Source: Propionibacteriaceae bacterium (GTDB lineage: Bacteria; Actinomycetota; Actinomycetes; Propionibacteriales; Propionibacteriaceae). Taken from it: a stretch of 37,592 nucleotides of DNA. Positions 17,551 to 29,363 of the stretch are shown piece by piece. The DNA lies in contig WRJP01000002.1 in NCBI GenBank assembly GCA_009778535.1, forward strand, positions 1 through 37,592, written 5' to 3'. The notes under the pieces were generated by a model. It was not told the DNA's origin, ran no database searches, and worked only from the letters and a program-made list of their open reading frames with translations. Numbering within the stretch: position 1 is the stretch's first letter; each line of letters opens with the position of its first letter. The translations under genes were made by a program, and so were the position numbers.

Positions 17551-19041
17551 CTACGCATAGGGATTGTCCGTTGATCCCGATGGGACGCCATTGCCCCCAT
17601 CGGTTACAGCTCCCTCAACAGTGATGGTGTAGCTGTAATTTTTCTTAAGGTCAACCTTCATCGGTCCGGTCGCAGTTGAATCGGTTTTGAATTCACGATA
17701 GTTCCCTGATGGTCCAAATGAGTGTTTTTGACCATACCAAGTCTCGCCCGATGAATACACCAACCGATATGACCCTACCGGTACCTTTAATTTCAACGAC
17801 TTGCCGGACTTAACGAACCCAGAAACCACCTGTGTTTTGGTTCCCCACTTGAAGAAGGTGACGTGTTTGTCGCCATTGTTTCCAGTCTTGATGGTAACTG
17901 AAACCCCGCTGCCGCCTGCCACTAGCCGTTCAGTTCCCGGGCGTTTTTGAGCCTTAACAACCTTTTCTTTGTTGAGCTTGTCAAGGCGAGGTTTCATGGC
18001 GTCTTTTTTGGCCTGCTCGGGAGATTTTTCCAACACGGCATCATTCGACATGATCGAAATCTCGTAGTTATGAAGAATCTGAATCGGTAGTTCTTCCGCA
18101 GGTATCTTTTCTGCTGGTAACGCCACATTGCCACGCGGACGTATGTTGAGGGTAGCACTGCCTTTCTGATCTGCGCTGACTGTGCCTTGCTCGGAGGTCA
18201 TCTTGTGTTCAAATTCGTCTTCGGTGATGCTCCCGAAGATCGGGCCTTTTTGCGAATTGTAGGTATCATATGCCTGCTGTGCTGCCTGCTCATAGCTAGC
18301 CACAAGGTCGGGATATGAGAACGATACCTTTGCTTGATCTGGTGCATCCGGCGTTATGGAATCGATGCGAACATTGTTTTCAAAAGCAGTACCGGCACCC
18401 GGAAAGAGCTTTGGTTTCCAGTCTAAAACAGTCGTTTGTGCAGCTAGTTGGAGCCAAGTCGAACTGCGAGTCATCAGGTCAGTGACCAAACTCTCGCTGA
18501 TGGGGATTTTGGGCTGGTCGACATCAATCGTCGCTTCCCAAGCTCCTTCTGTGTCTTGATTCAAACTGACTGGGAAGGTAGTTTCCTGGGTCAGAACCGA
18601 CGGGAGCGCGGTTGCGAGTTGGATCACCTTCTCGCGGGCTTCATTTCGCAAGTTTTGATAGGTGCTGTCGGTCACTTTTGTGATGTCGGTTTCAAACTCC
18701 AGCGGAGTTCCGCTAGGCAGGAGTTGCTCCACGTTGTTGTGTCTTAAGTCCAAGATTCGCACTGGAACTTGCACTTTCGTCCCAGCGTCTGCTTCAGTAT
18801 CGGCAAAGAGTGCGGCAATATCTGCGACATCAAAGTGCTTAAGCTCTGGGTGAGCGTCTTGGTAGTCCGCCAGAGCTTGGGCGACAGCGGTAATCCTTTG
18901 ATCTTCGCCTATGATTCCACAACTAGTAAAAACAAGTGAACTGGCGATCAAACCAGCTATGAGCAGTAGCGAACTCAGTCGTAACGATAGTCTTTTCTCT
19001 GAAATAGCCGCCATCTTCTTCCCAGCCTTTTCATCAGTCAC
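17551..19041 (-). CDS. Putative secreted lipoprotein of unknown function
   Basis: N-terminal signal peptide with Cys (SLLLIAGLIASSLVFTSCGIIG); C-terminal beta-rich segment. Start could instead be the Met at 19014. Confidence 0.7.
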   Translation of the reverse strand: MTDEKAGKKMAAISEKRLSLRLSSLLLIAGLIASSLVFTSCGIIGEDQRITAVAQALADYQDAHPELKHFDVADIAALFADTEADAGTKVQVPVRILDLRHNNVEQLLPSGTPLEFETDITKVTDSTYQNLRNEAREKVIQLATALPSVLTQETTFPVSLNQDTEGAWEATIDVDQPKIPISESLVTDLMTRSSTWLQLAAQTTVLDWKPKLFPGAGTAFENNVRIDSITPDAPDQAKVSFSYPDLVASYEQAAQQAYDTYNSQKGPIFGSITEDEFEHKMTSEQGTVSADQKGSATLNIRPRGNVALPAEKIPAEELPIQILHNYEISIMSNDAVLEKSPEQAKKDAMKPRLDKLNKEKVVKAQKRPGTERLVAGGSGVSVTIKTGNNGDKHVTFFKWGTKTQVVSGFVKSGKSLKLKVPVGSYRLVYSSGETWYGQKHSFGPSGNYREFKTDSTATGPMKVDLKKNYSYTITVEGAVTDGGNGVPSGSTDNPYA

Positions 19042-19061
19042 AGTGAGGGTATGAGTAACAG

Positions 19062-19091
19062 CCTATACCCTACCTCATAGCTTTTGGTCAA
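19062..19091 (-). promoter_or_regulatory. Candidate promoter for the putative lipoprotein gene
   Basis: Minus strand TTGACC (19086-19091), 18-bp spacer, TATAGG (19062-19067). Confidence 0.5.
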
Positions 19092-19105
19092 GCTGTGGAA
19101 TGCGA

Positions 19106-19123
19106 ATGGAATAAAGATTCCGT
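19106..19123 (+). promoter_or_regulatory. Candidate ARG box (ArgR operator) upstream of argC
   Basis: ATGGAATAAAGATTCCGT against the classical WNTGAATWWWWATTCANW; perfect inverted repeat GGAAT-AAAG-ATTCC. Confidence 0.7.
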
Positions 19124-19141
19124 ATATGGCATAATCATACC

Positions 19142-20212
19142 ATGACATATCGGATAGCAGTCGCGGGAGCCACCGGCTACGCGGGCGGAGAGTTGTTGCG
19201 GTTGCTTTTGGCGCACCCAGCGTTTGAGGTAGGGGCGCTCACAGCAAAGACGAATGCCGGAACCGCAATGGGCGAACATCACCAGCATTTGAGTCCGCTT
19301 TGGGATCGCTTGATCGTAGACACCACCGTTGAGAATCTCCTCGGTCATGATGTTGTTGCGCTGGGATTACCGCATGGCGCATCTGGGGAAATAGCTGCGG
19401 CGTTGGAGCTGGCTGCTCCTGAGACGATTCTCATTGATCTGGGAGCCGATCATCGCTTGGAATCTGCCCAGGCTTGGGAGAAATTCTACGGCAGTGAGCA
19501 TCAAGGCACTTGGACATATGGGATGCCCGAACTGCTGCTCGATCAAACGGCGACCAAAAAACAACGCGACTTACTACCAGGGGCGAAGCGCATCGCTGTG
19601 CCAGGCTGTAACGTCACAGCTGTCACCTTGGCGTTGGCTCCAGGGATTGCCGCCGGATTGCTTGAACCGACAGACTTGACTGCGGTTTTGGCTAACGGGG
19701 TCAGTGGAGCCGGAAAGGCGTTGAAAACACACCTGCTCGCTTCCGAAATCATGGGAGCGGCTAGCCCGTACGCCGTAGGCGGAGTACATCGGCACATTCC
19801 AGAAATCATGCAGAACTTGGAAAAGTGCGGTCAGGGGCAAATCAGCATTTCCTTCACCCCAACTATGGTGCCGATGTCGCGCGGAATCCTAGCCACCTGC
19901 ACTGCCAAATTGACCCCACAAGCAAAGACCGCAGACCCGGCATCCATCCGGGCGGCCTGGGAACAGGTGTACGCCGCTGAAGAGTTCGTCAACCTGCTAC
20001 CTGTTGGGCAATGGCCGAACACAGCAGCAACTCTAGGAGCAAACACTGCCCAAATCCAGATTGCAGTCGATGAAAATGCGGGACGACTAGTGGCGATCTG
20101 TGCCGTCGACAACTTGGTAAAAGGCACCGCCGGTGCCGCCATTCAATCTCTCAACTTGGCGCTGGGTTTGCCAGAAGCCACCGGACTGACAACGTTAGGA
20201 GTTGCGCCATGA
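19142..20212 (+). CDS. argC: N-acetyl-gamma-glutamyl-phosphate reductase
   Basis: [26 protein letters not shown]...[19 protein letters not shown]...[10 protein letters not shown]. Confidence 0.96.
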   Translation: MTYRIAVAGATGYAGGELLRLLLAHPAFEVGALTAKTNAGTAMGEHHQHLSPLWDRLIVDTTVENLLGHDVVALGLPHGASGEIAAALELAAPETILIDLGADHRLESAQAWEKFYGSEHQGTWTYGMPELLLDQTATKKQRDLLPGAKRIAVPGCNVTAVTLALAPGIAAGLLEPTDLTAVLANGVSGAGKALKTHLLASEIMGAASPYAVGGVHRHIPEIMQNLEKCGQGQISISFTPTMVPMSRGILATCTAKLTPQAKTADPASIRAAWEQVYAAEEFVNLLPVGQWPNTAATLGANTAQIQIAVDENAGRLVAICAVDNLVKGTAGAAIQSLNLALGLPEATGLTTLGVAP

Positions 20213-21396
20213 GTGTAACTAAACCGCAAGGCTTTCGGGCTGCTGGAATAGCTGCGGGCATCAAAGCAAACGGAAAACCAGACTTGGCGCTGGTGGTAAA
20301 TGATGGGACGCACCTAGCTGGCGCCGCAGTCTTCACTCCAAATCGGTTCGCCGCTGCTCCGGTGCAGTGGTCACAGGCGGCAATGGCGCGAAATGCGAGT
20401 ATGGGTACTTCGCCGCGAGTCGTGGTTTTGAACTCGGGTGGAGCAAATGCTTGCACCGGCGCTGAAGGCTTTGCCGATACCGAAGCGTCCGCCTTGAAAG
20501 TCGCACAACTTACCGGTGTGGAAGCTGAGCAAGTCTTAGTGTGTTCGACTGGATTGATAGGTGACCGGTTGAAGATGGACAAACTCCTGCCAGGAGTTGA
20601 AACAGCATATGCCCAACTGAGCGCCGACGCAGGTGCAGCAGCAGCGGAAGCGATCATGACCACCGACACCTATCCGAAATCACGTGCCGTCGCAGTTGAG
20701 AGCGCCGCAGGGACGGTCTGCATCGGTGGCATGGCCAAAGGCGCGGGAATGCTCGCGCCAGAGCTGGCGACCATGCTTGTGGTCTTGACCACCGACGCTT
20801 GGATAACCGACGATCTGGCCAAAACTGCACTGGAATCAGCCGTAGCACAAAGTTTTAATCGAATTGACTCAGATGGCTGCATGTCAACCAACGACACCGT
20901 GATTCTACTTGCCAGCGGTGCTAGCGAAATCCAACCTGATGCTGACGTGTTCACAGCCGGACTCACCGAAATTAGTCAGCAACTGGCTCAAGACCTGATA
21001 GCTGATGCTGAAGGTGCCAGCCACGACATCAAGATCGACGTGGTAAATGCGTCTTGTGAGGGGGGTGGTCTAGCTGTCGCTCGTGCCATAGCGCGTTCCA
21101 ATCTTTTCAAAACCGCCATTTTTGGCAACGATCCAAATTGGGGCAGAATTCTGTCAGCAGCCGGTACAGTTCCGGCCGCGACAGCCCCATTCGACCCAAC
21201 GCAAGTGAACGTGACCATAAACGGTGTCATGGTTTCGCGCGGCGGCGGCGTCGGAGCGGATAGGAATTTGGTCGATCTGACGAACCGCCTGGTACACATT
21301 GTCGTCGATTTGAACGCCGGGGATGCGTCGGTGAGTCTTTGGACGAACGATCTGACCCACGACTACGTCCATGAAAACAGCGCGTACTCCAGCTGA
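20209..21396 (+). CDS. argJ: Bifunctional ornithine acetyltransferase/N-acetylglutamate synthase
   Basis: [12 protein letters not shown]...[21 protein letters not shown]...[18 protein letters not shown] overlap with argC. Confidence 0.96.
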   Translation: MSVTKPQGFRAAGIAAGIKANGKPDLALVVNDGTHLAGAAVFTPNRFAAAPVQWSQAAMARNASMGTSPRVVVLNSGGANACTGAEGFADTEASALKVAQLTGVEAEQVLVCSTGLIGDRLKMDKLLPGVETAYAQLSADAGAAAAEAIMTTDTYPKSRAVAVESAAGTVCIGGMAKGAGMLAPELATMLVVLTTDAWITDDLAKTALESAVAQSFNRIDSDGCMSTNDTVILLASGASEIQPDADVFTAGLTEISQQLAQDLIADAEGASHDIKIDVVNASCEGGGLAVARAIARSNLFKTAIFGNDPNWGRILSAAGTVPAATAPFDPTQVNVTINGVMVSRGGGVGADRNLVDLTNRLVHIVVDLNAGDASVSLWTNDLTHDYVHENSAYSS

Positions 21397-21470
21397 TAAA
21401 TAAGGTGGAATACCCCGCAGGAACAGAAGATGACCCTGGGATCGATGTAGGAAAGTATGAAGGAAAGAAC

Positions 21471-22382
21471 ATGAAAACAAGTGTGTCAACAACCACCGAC
21501 ATTTCTGCTGACGATATTCGGGCAGCGAAACGCAAAGCTGGCGTACTCATCGAAGCGATGCCGTGGTTGAAGCGCTACACCGGAAAGATCATCGTGCTCA
21601 AATACGGCGGGAACGCCATGATCGACGAAGGACTGAAGGCGGCTTTCGCTGAAGACATCGTTTTCTTGCGTATGGCTGGTGTCAAACCGGTGGTGGTGCA
21701 TGGCGGTGGCCCTCAGATCACGAGCATGCTTACCCGGCTGGGTATCGAAAGCGAGTTCAAATCGGGGCTACGAGTGACTACTCCAGAGGCGATGGATGTG
21801 GTGCGCATGGTGCTGATGGGGCAAGTCAACCGCGAATTGGTGGGTTTGTTGAATGCGCACGGTTCCTATGCCATCGGCCTTTCGGGTGAGGATGCCGGGT
21901 TGCTCACTGCCGAACGCAAAGGTTTGGAAGTTGACGGGCAGCCTGTCGATCTGGGACTAGTGGGCGAAGTGACAAAAGTGCGCCCAGAGACCGTGTTGGA
22001 CTTAATCAATGCCGGACGTATCCCGGTTATTGCGACGGTTGCTCCTGATGGTGAAGGACAAGTTCACAATGTGAACGCAGATACCGCCGCAGCGGCGTTG
22101 GCGATAGCTCTGGGCGCAGAACGTCTGGTGATGCTCACCGACGTTCCCGGACTTTACGCATCATGGCCAGATACAAACCAAGTGATTCGTGAGATAAAAT
22201 CAGCAGAACTTGAGACAATGCTTCCAACGCTTGCTTCAGGTATGGTTCCAAAGATGGAAGCCTGCCTTCAAGCTGTGCGCGGCGGTGTGCCGCGTGCGAC
22301 TGTGATCGACGGACGTGTTGCACACTCAGTGCTGGTGGAGATTTTCACTGATGAAGGAGTAGGAACGATGGTGACCGCATGA
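21471..22382 (+). CDS. argB: Acetylglutamate kinase
   Basis: [17 protein letters not shown]...[14 protein letters not shown]...[30 protein letters not shown]; start at the Met preceded by GGAAAG. Confidence 0.96.
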   Translation: MKTSVSTTTDISADDIRAAKRKAGVLIEAMPWLKRYTGKIIVLKYGGNAMIDEGLKAAFAEDIVFLRMAGVKPVVVHGGGPQITSMLTRLGIESEFKSGLRVTTPEAMDVVRMVLMGQVNRELVGLLNAHGSYAIGLSGEDAGLLTAERKGLEVDGQPVDLGLVGEVTKVRPETVLDLINAGRIPVIATVAPDGEGQVHNVNADTAAAALAIALGAERLVMLTDVPGLYASWPDTNQVIREIKSAELETMLPTLASGMVPKMEACLQAVRGGVPRATVIDGRVAHSVLVEIFTDEGVGTMVTA

Positions 22383-23590
22383 ACAGGAGAGCACAATATT
22401 CCTCACTTGAACTGACGCATAGCTATCAGGAAGTGATGATGAATACCTATGGGGTACCCAAGCGGGTGTTCGTCAAAGGTGAAGGTGTCCATCTTTGGGA
22501 TGTCGAGGGTAATCAGTATTTAGATTTACTGGGAGGGATTGCCGCAAGCGTACTTGGCCATGCGCACCCGGTGGTTGTGAGAGCCATTACGAAGCAGATG
22601 TCAACCTTAGATGTGACCTCTAATTTCTTTTCGACGCCGCCACAGATTGAGTTGGCTCATAAACTAGCCAGCTTCGTAACTGCGAATGATCCAAATGTAA
22701 GCGCGAAGGTGTTCTTTGCAAACTCGGGGACTGAGTCTAACGAGGCAGCGTTCAAAATTTCACGCATGACTGGCCGCGAAAAGATTGTCGCCATGGAAGG
22801 CGCCTTCCACGGGCGTAGCATGGGGTCGTTGGCGATCACTTGGAAACCGGAATTTAAAGAACCTTTCCAGCCTTTGCCAGGTGATGTACAGTTCGTGCCC
22901 TTTGGTGATGTCGATGCCCTCGCTGCGGCTGTGGACGAAAAGACTGCGGCAGTAGTGATTGAACCGATTCAAGGAGAGAGCGGCATCATCGTTGCTAGCG
23001 ACGACTTCTTGCAGAAAGCCCGCGAGATCGCCACAGCAGCCGGAGCCTTGCTGTGGTTCGACGAAGTGCAATCAGGAATGGGTCGTACTGGAACTTGGCT
23101 GGCGAGCACTCCATCAGGGGTAACGGCAGATATCGTTACGATGGCTAAGGGTTTGGGCAATGGTTTCCCGATGGGCGCTTGTATCGCTACGGGTGCAGCA
23201 GGCGAGTTGCTGGTTCCAGGTTCGCATGGAACCACTCTCGGAGGTAATCCGGTGGCGGCTGCGGCAGCCTTGGCTACGATCGGTGAAATTGAGCAGCATG
23301 GGTTGTTGGAGCGGGCGACGATGCTCAACTCGCATTTGCGGGTAAAGATTACCGAATCAAACTTGTTCGAGATTGCTGCGGTGCGCGGGCGTGGTTTGAT
23401 GCTGGCGATTCAGTTGCGGGCTGGCATTGCGCCCGAAGTGGTTCAAGCTGGGCTGGAAGCCGGTTTTGTGATAAATGCTCCCTGCAAAGATGTGATCAGG
23501 TTGCTTCCGCCGCTGATCATCACTGCCGAGGAGTTGGAAAGCTTGGTTGTGGCACTGCCAGACTTGATGAAGACTGCCCGTCAGTATTGA
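22379..23590 (+). CDS. argD: Acetylornithine aminotransferase
   Basis: [15 protein letters not shown]...[16 protein letters not shown]...[14 protein letters not shown]...[24 protein letters not shown] overlap with argB. Confidence 0.95.
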   Translation: MNRRAQYSSLELTHSYQEVMMNTYGVPKRVFVKGEGVHLWDVEGNQYLDLLGGIAASVLGHAHPVVVRAITKQMSTLDVTSNFFSTPPQIELAHKLASFVTANDPNVSAKVFFANSGTESNEAAFKISRMTGREKIVAMEGAFHGRSMGSLAITWKPEFKEPFQPLPGDVQFVPFGDVDALAAAVDEKTAAVVIEPIQGESGIIVASDDFLQKAREIATAAGALLWFDEVQSGMGRTGTWLASTPSGVTADIVTMAKGLGNGFPMGACIATGAAGELLVPGSHGTTLGGNPVAAAAALATIGEIEQHGLLERATMLNSHLRVKITESNLFEIAAVRGRGLMLAIQLRAGIAPEVVQAGLEAGFVINAPCKDVIRLLPPLIITAEELESLVVALPDLMKTARQY

Positions 23591-23606
23591 TTTGCGGGCT
23601 TTGGAG

Positions 23607-25465
<1,859 letters not shown>

Positions 25466-25468
25466 GCT

Positions 25469-25523
25469 GTTTCGATACCCATCGCGGTGGTTGAGTACAG
25501 GTCGAAGACCTGTGTATCGAAAC
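25469..25523. repeat. Palindromic repeat element A1 (terminal inverted repeat plus internal hairpins)
   Basis: GTTTCGATAC (25469-25478) ... TTGAGT-ACAGGTC-gaa-GACCTGT (25497-25513) - GTATCGAAAC (25514-25523); 10-bp perfect termini. Confidence 0.8.
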
Positions 25524-25544
25524 CCCTGCCAGATTTCAGTGCTT

Positions 25545-25937
25545 TCAGCAATAGCAATCAGACGCTTCGATGCGCAAAACCTCAATATGGCTCTCGTGGG
25601 CAGCAGTTGTCAAAGACTTGTCAAGAGTCCATAGCGCAGCCTCGGCAAGTTTGCAGGACACCAACAGGTGCGTGTCAACGCAGCCGATACGCTTTCCCGC
25701 TATTTGAAAATGTGTGACGAAATGGAGGTATTCCTCCAAGGTAGCTGTTGGTAGCAACCCCAAGCCAGCGATGTCATTGAGGATGTTGAGGTGTTTGGCT
25801 GACATGCTCAGTGCAAGTTCGGCAATGATTAACTCATGAGATACAACAAGCCCGTTGGCGAGCATGTCTGTTAGTGGTGACTGCGGTTTGCGAAAATGCT
25901 CGCTCCACACTGATGTGTCGACTAAGACTTCTCTCAT
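25545..25937 (-). CDS. vapC: VapC-type PIN-domain ribonuclease toxin
   Basis: MREVLVDTSVWSEHF...HELIIAELALS...GCVDTHLLVSCKLAEAALWTLDKSLTTAA; PIN acidic residues; start 1 nt after the vapB stop. Confidence 0.85.
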   Translation of the reverse strand: MREVLVDTSVWSEHFRKPQSPLTDMLANGLVVSHELIIAELALSMSAKHLNILNDIAGLGLLPTATLEEYLHFVTHFQIAGKRIGCVDTHLLVSCKLAEAALWTLDKSLTTAAHESHIEVLRIEASDCYC

Positions 25938-25938
25938 C

Positions 25939-26124
25939 TCATCTGTTCCGTACTGGTGTTTGGAAGTCAGGCAAAGACCCACCCAATGCCGCCAATCGTT
26001 TCGCTTTTTCCTGTTTGATGAGTGCTTGCAGACTTAAGTGAAATACTTCTGAAGGTTTTATGGCCTTCGTCACACGCTTTGCTTCTTCAAACAGTGCATC
26101 TTCAATGGTTACTGTCGTACGCAT
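25939..26124 (-). CDS. vapB: VapB-type antitoxin
   Basis: MRTTVTIEDALFEEAKRVTKAIKPSEVFHLSLQALIKQEKAKRLAALGGSLPDFQ; internal Met preferred over the ORF-track start. Confidence 0.83.
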   Translation of the reverse strand: MRTTVTIEDALFEEAKRVTKAIKPSEVFHLSLQALIKQEKAKRLAALGGSLPDFQTPVRNR

Positions 26125-26258
26125 AGTCAGCCTTTCTGCATCAAAAAAATCATCAAATACACCATTTTTTATGCTAACATGACTCGTTTCTGTAAGCAAC
26201 CGTCGCATCTCCTCATTGTTTCTTTGACTCGGCAGCTACGCCTGCGCATTCTCACGAG

Positions 26259-27548
26259 ATGTACCAGGTGTTAGGCTTTTCCCTTGTGAATGTGCTTGAG
26301 GAATTGGATGCGGCAGGGTTTGTAGCTCATGCCACTGATCGTGAGGCTTTGGCGAACCACTTCAATTCTTCGCCTGTGAGTTTCTATGTGGGGTTTGACC
26401 CCACAGCGCCGAGTCTCCACATGGGTAACCTAGTGCAGTTGATGTTGGTACGTAGGTTGCAGGCGGGCGGGCATCGTCCGATTCTGCTGGTGGGTGGCTC
26501 AACCGGAATGATTGGCGACCCGAAGCAATCCTCAGAGCGAAACCTGAATCCCAAAGACTTGGTTCATGCCTGGGTGGAGCGCATCCGGGAGCAAGTCTCC
26601 AAATATGTTTCGTTTGAGTCAGATAATGCTGCAACATTAGTCAACAACTATGACTGGACGTCCGAGCTTTCCACCCTCGATTTTCTGCGCGACATCGGCA
26701 AACACTTCCCAATCAATCGGATGCTTGACCGTGAAGTGGTGAAAGCCAGGCTCGAATCTGGGATTTCCTACACCGAATTCTCCTATGTCTTGCTGCAATC
26801 CTTGGATTTTCTGGAGTTGTTCCGCCGCTATGGCTGCACGTTGCAAACCGGTGGCAGCGACCAGTGGGGCAATCTGACCGCTGGCGTGGAACTCATTCGT
26901 CGCGCTACCGGCAGCAGGGTACACGCGCTGGCCACACCGCTTTTGACCAAGGCCGACGGCACTAAGTTTGGCAAAACCGAAGCTGGTACCGTCTGGCTAG
27001 ACCCCACAATGACCAGCCCTTATGCCTTCCATCAGTTCTTTCTAAATGCCGAAGACCAAATGGTGATCGACTACTTGAAAATCTTCACTGTACGTTCTCC
27101 CGAAGAAATTGCCGAGTTGGAACTGTTGACCGGGCAGCAACCGCAGTTGCGCGCAGCACAGCGGGCTTTGGCAGACGACATCACCGATCTAGTACATTCC
27201 CGAGCCGAACGAAATGCAGCGACAGCAGCCGCAGCAGCACTCTTCGGTCAAGGAGAATTACGCGAGTTGCCGCAAGCCACCTTGGAGGCGGTAGCCAAAG
27301 AACTCAAGGCCGGACAACTGAGCCAAGGCGACGAGTTCCCTGCTGTTATCGACGCGCTAGTAAGTGCCGGTGTCGTGAGTTCGCGCGGCGAAGCAAAGCG
27401 AGCTATCCAAGAGGGTGGAGCCTACGTCAACAACGTGAAGGTCAGTGCTGTAGATGCCAAGCTCGAACAAGCCGATCTGCTGGCTGGCGATTACGTCATA
27501 GTTCGCCGTGGCAAGAAAACGGTCGGAGCAGTGCAGCTCCAACGCTAG
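26259..27548 (+). CDS. tyrS: Tyrosyl-tRNA synthetase
   Basis: FYVGFDPTAPSLHMGNLVQLMLVRRLQAGGHRPILLVGGSTGMIGDP...GGSDQWGNLTAG...LLTKADGTKFGKTEAG; C-terminal S4 domain. Exact start uncertain. Confidence 0.95.
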   Translation: MYQVLGFSLVNVLEELDAAGFVAHATDREALANHFNSSPVSFYVGFDPTAPSLHMGNLVQLMLVRRLQAGGHRPILLVGGSTGMIGDPKQSSERNLNPKDLVHAWVERIREQVSKYVSFESDNAATLVNNYDWTSELSTLDFLRDIGKHFPINRMLDREVVKARLESGISYTEFSYVLLQSLDFLELFRRYGCTLQTGGSDQWGNLTAGVELIRRATGSRVHALATPLLTKADGTKFGKTEAGTVWLDPTMTSPYAFHQFFLNAEDQMVIDYLKIFTVRSPEEIAELELLTGQQPQLRAAQRALADDITDLVHSRAERNAATAAAAALFGQGELRELPQATLEAVAKELKAGQLSQGDEFPAVIDALVSAGVVSSRGEAKRAIQEGGAYVNNVKVSAVDAKLEQADLLAGDYVIVRRGKKTVGAVQLQR

Positions 27549-27662
27549 CTGTCTTGATTCGGCTACTTAAACGCGCTCCCATGGGTTCATTGTTTACCTG
27601 TTCGCTCCCGCAGATAGGTTGAACTGGTAAAGACTCCCAACCTAGTGTGAGAGAATTAGCCA

Positions 27663-29363
27663 GTGACTCCTGCCGATAATCCAGCGCCGCGACAACGTGG
27701 TTCCTCCGATTCCCGCCCTAAACGAAATACCGCATCGCGGCGTGCCAGTGATGGAACCCGAGGTGCAACTACCGGTTCTACTAGGGGCACTGGGAGTTCC
27801 TTCCGGAGAAATTCGGCCAGCGCGCCAGCTTCGCGGAGGCAGACCCAGTTTCGACCCGGCGCCCAATCCAGCGGTAGCGACCGGGAAAATGGTGGGCGCT
27901 CCAGCGGTTCGCAGCGACGTCCGGATTATCAACCACGCGGCCGAGATGCCAGCAGTCGCGGCGCTAGCTCTCGTAGTGGCGACACAAGGCAACCTCGTCG
28001 TACCAATGAATCAACTGGGCGCGATTCTCGCCCACCTCGTCGTGATGACCAAGCCAGAGAACGTAGACAAGATTCAGATTTTACGCCGCGCCCGCGCCGC
28101 CGGGACGAGCAATCCTCAGCTCGGGCTCAAAACCCAGATTTCGCACGACGCTCACCCCGCCGCGATGAGCAGCCCAGGGAGCGCAGGCAAGGTTCGGACT
28201 TTGCGTCGCGTCCACCTCGGCGTGATGGCCAGTCCACCGAGCGGAGACAAGCCTCGGACTTTACCCCGCGTCCGCGCCGAAGTGACGACCAAGCCAGCCA
28301 ACGTAGACAAGGTTCGGACTTTGCGTCGCGTCCGCGCCGCCGGGATGAGCAATCTAGTGGCCGAACCCGAGACTCAGATTTCACCGCACGCCCCCGCCGT
28401 AACGCCCCATCAAGTCGGAATAACTTTGCTGGTTCACGCCCCGAGCGTCGCTCGTTTGCTGGCCGCGACCAACGCAAGGAAGATGGGGCGCGGGCAGACT
28501 TTGATCGCGGCAGACGACGCGACAATCTACGTGAGGCTACCTTCGAGAAACCAGAGCCGAAACAGCTCAATCCGGGGTTGGAACCCAAACCAGATGAGCC
28601 CGCAACCCCACAAGATTTAGATTTGCGCGAACTTCCCTTCGGAGTGCGAGCCGAGTTACGTGGAGTGGGCCAAAAGACAGCCGAAATTGTCGGAGCTCAT
28701 CTGCTGATGGCCGGAAAACTGATCGACACCGATCCCAAGCTGGCATATTCACATGCCGAAGCTGCCCGACGCCGTGCCGCCAGACTTCCCATAACCCGCG
28801 AAGCCACCGCTGAGACTGCATACGCTGCTGGTTATTACGATGTCGCCCTAAAAGAGTTTCGGGCACTACGGCGCGTAGGTGGCGGATCAGATGAGTACCT
28901 GCCCGCGATGGCTGACTGTGAACGCTTCCTGGGCAGAACCCAGCAGGCATTAGCTCTCATCAAAGAAGGCAAAGGCAGGCACCCCGATGTGCCACTGCGC
29001 GTAGAACTCACCTTGGTGGAAGCGGCAATCCGGCGCAGTCGGGGACAAACCGAAGAAGCGTTGCGGCTGCTGCGCAAAGAGATTGAACTGATTGGCAATC
29101 GGGGGTCAAAACTAGCCAGGGCGCGACTGCGGTATGGATTTGCCGATCACTTGGAAAGTTCAGGAGCCTTAGCGCAAGCCGAGCAGTGGTTCACTGCCGT
29201 TGTTAGCTTGGACACCGAGGCCACCACAGACGCATTTGAACGGGTAGCTGCACTGCAAGGCATGACAATCACCTTCGACGAGAGCGAAGACGAAGAAGAC
29301 ATCGAGCCAGATTCGCCCGTCGCTGCCGAAACAGATACCGAAGATGCCCCAAGCAACGAGTGA
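27663..29363 (+). CDS. TPR-like protein with Arg/Ser/Asp-rich repetitive N-terminal region
   Basis: GTG start; N-terminal low-complexity region with 20-aa repeats, helical repeat C-terminus (EVATAETAYAAGYYDVALKEFRALRR-type). Sits between tyrS and the HAD phosphatase as Rv1691 does in mycobacteria (from memory). Confidence 0.82.
   Translation: MTPADNPAPRQRGSSDSRPKRNTASRRASDGTRGATTGSTRGTGSSFRRNSASAPASRRQTQFRPGAQSSGSDRENGGRSSGSQRRPDYQPRGRDASSRGASSRSGDTRQPRRTNESTGRDSRPPRRDDQARERRQDSDFTPRPRRRDEQSSARAQNPDFARRSPRRDEQPRERRQGSDFASRPPRRDGQSTERRQASDFTPRPRRSDDQASQRRQGSDFASRPRRRDEQSSGRTRDSDFTARPRRNAPSSRNNFAGSRPERRSFAGRDQRKEDGARADFDRGRRRDNLREATFEKPEPKQLNPGLEPKPDEPATPQDLDLRELPFGVRAELRGVGQKTAEIVGAHLLMAGKLIDTDPKLAYSHAEAARRRAARLPITREATAETAYAAGYYDVALKEFRALRRVGGGSDEYLPAMADCERFLGRTQQALALIKEGKGRHPDVPLRVELTLVEAAIRRSRGQTEEALRLLRKEIELIGNRGSKLARARLRYGFADHLESSGALAQAEQWFTAVVSLDTEATTDAFERVAALQGMTITFDESEDEEDIEPDSPVAAETDTEDAPSNE
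28021..28400 (+). repeat. In-frame 60-bp tandem repeats (about 6 units) encoding SDFxxRPRRRDEQxxxRRQx
   Basis: Units: SDFTPRPRRRDEQSSARAQN, PDFARRSPRRDEQPRERRQG, SDFASRPPRRDGQSTERRQA, SDFTPRPRRSDDQASQRRQG, SDFASRPRRRDEQSSGRTRD, SDFTARPRRNAPSS...; sequence lines 28081-28381 align vertically. Confidence 0.9.

Noticed and set aside
27615-27644. TAGGTTG...CAACCTA inverted repeat before the TPR gene
   Set aside because: 7-bp stem with a 16-nt loop and no U-tract; could be chance, not supported as terminator or operator.
28127-28588. 153-aa antisense ORF with RRGRDAKSEPCLRSL repeats
   Set aside because: Mirror translation of the 60-bp repeats; no independent start or RBS evidence.
27697-28620. 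307-aa same-strand ORF overlapping the TPR protein gene in another frame
   Set aside because: A by-product of the GC/Arg-rich repeats; the 27663-29363 frame continues into a clear TPR-like domain and fits gene order.
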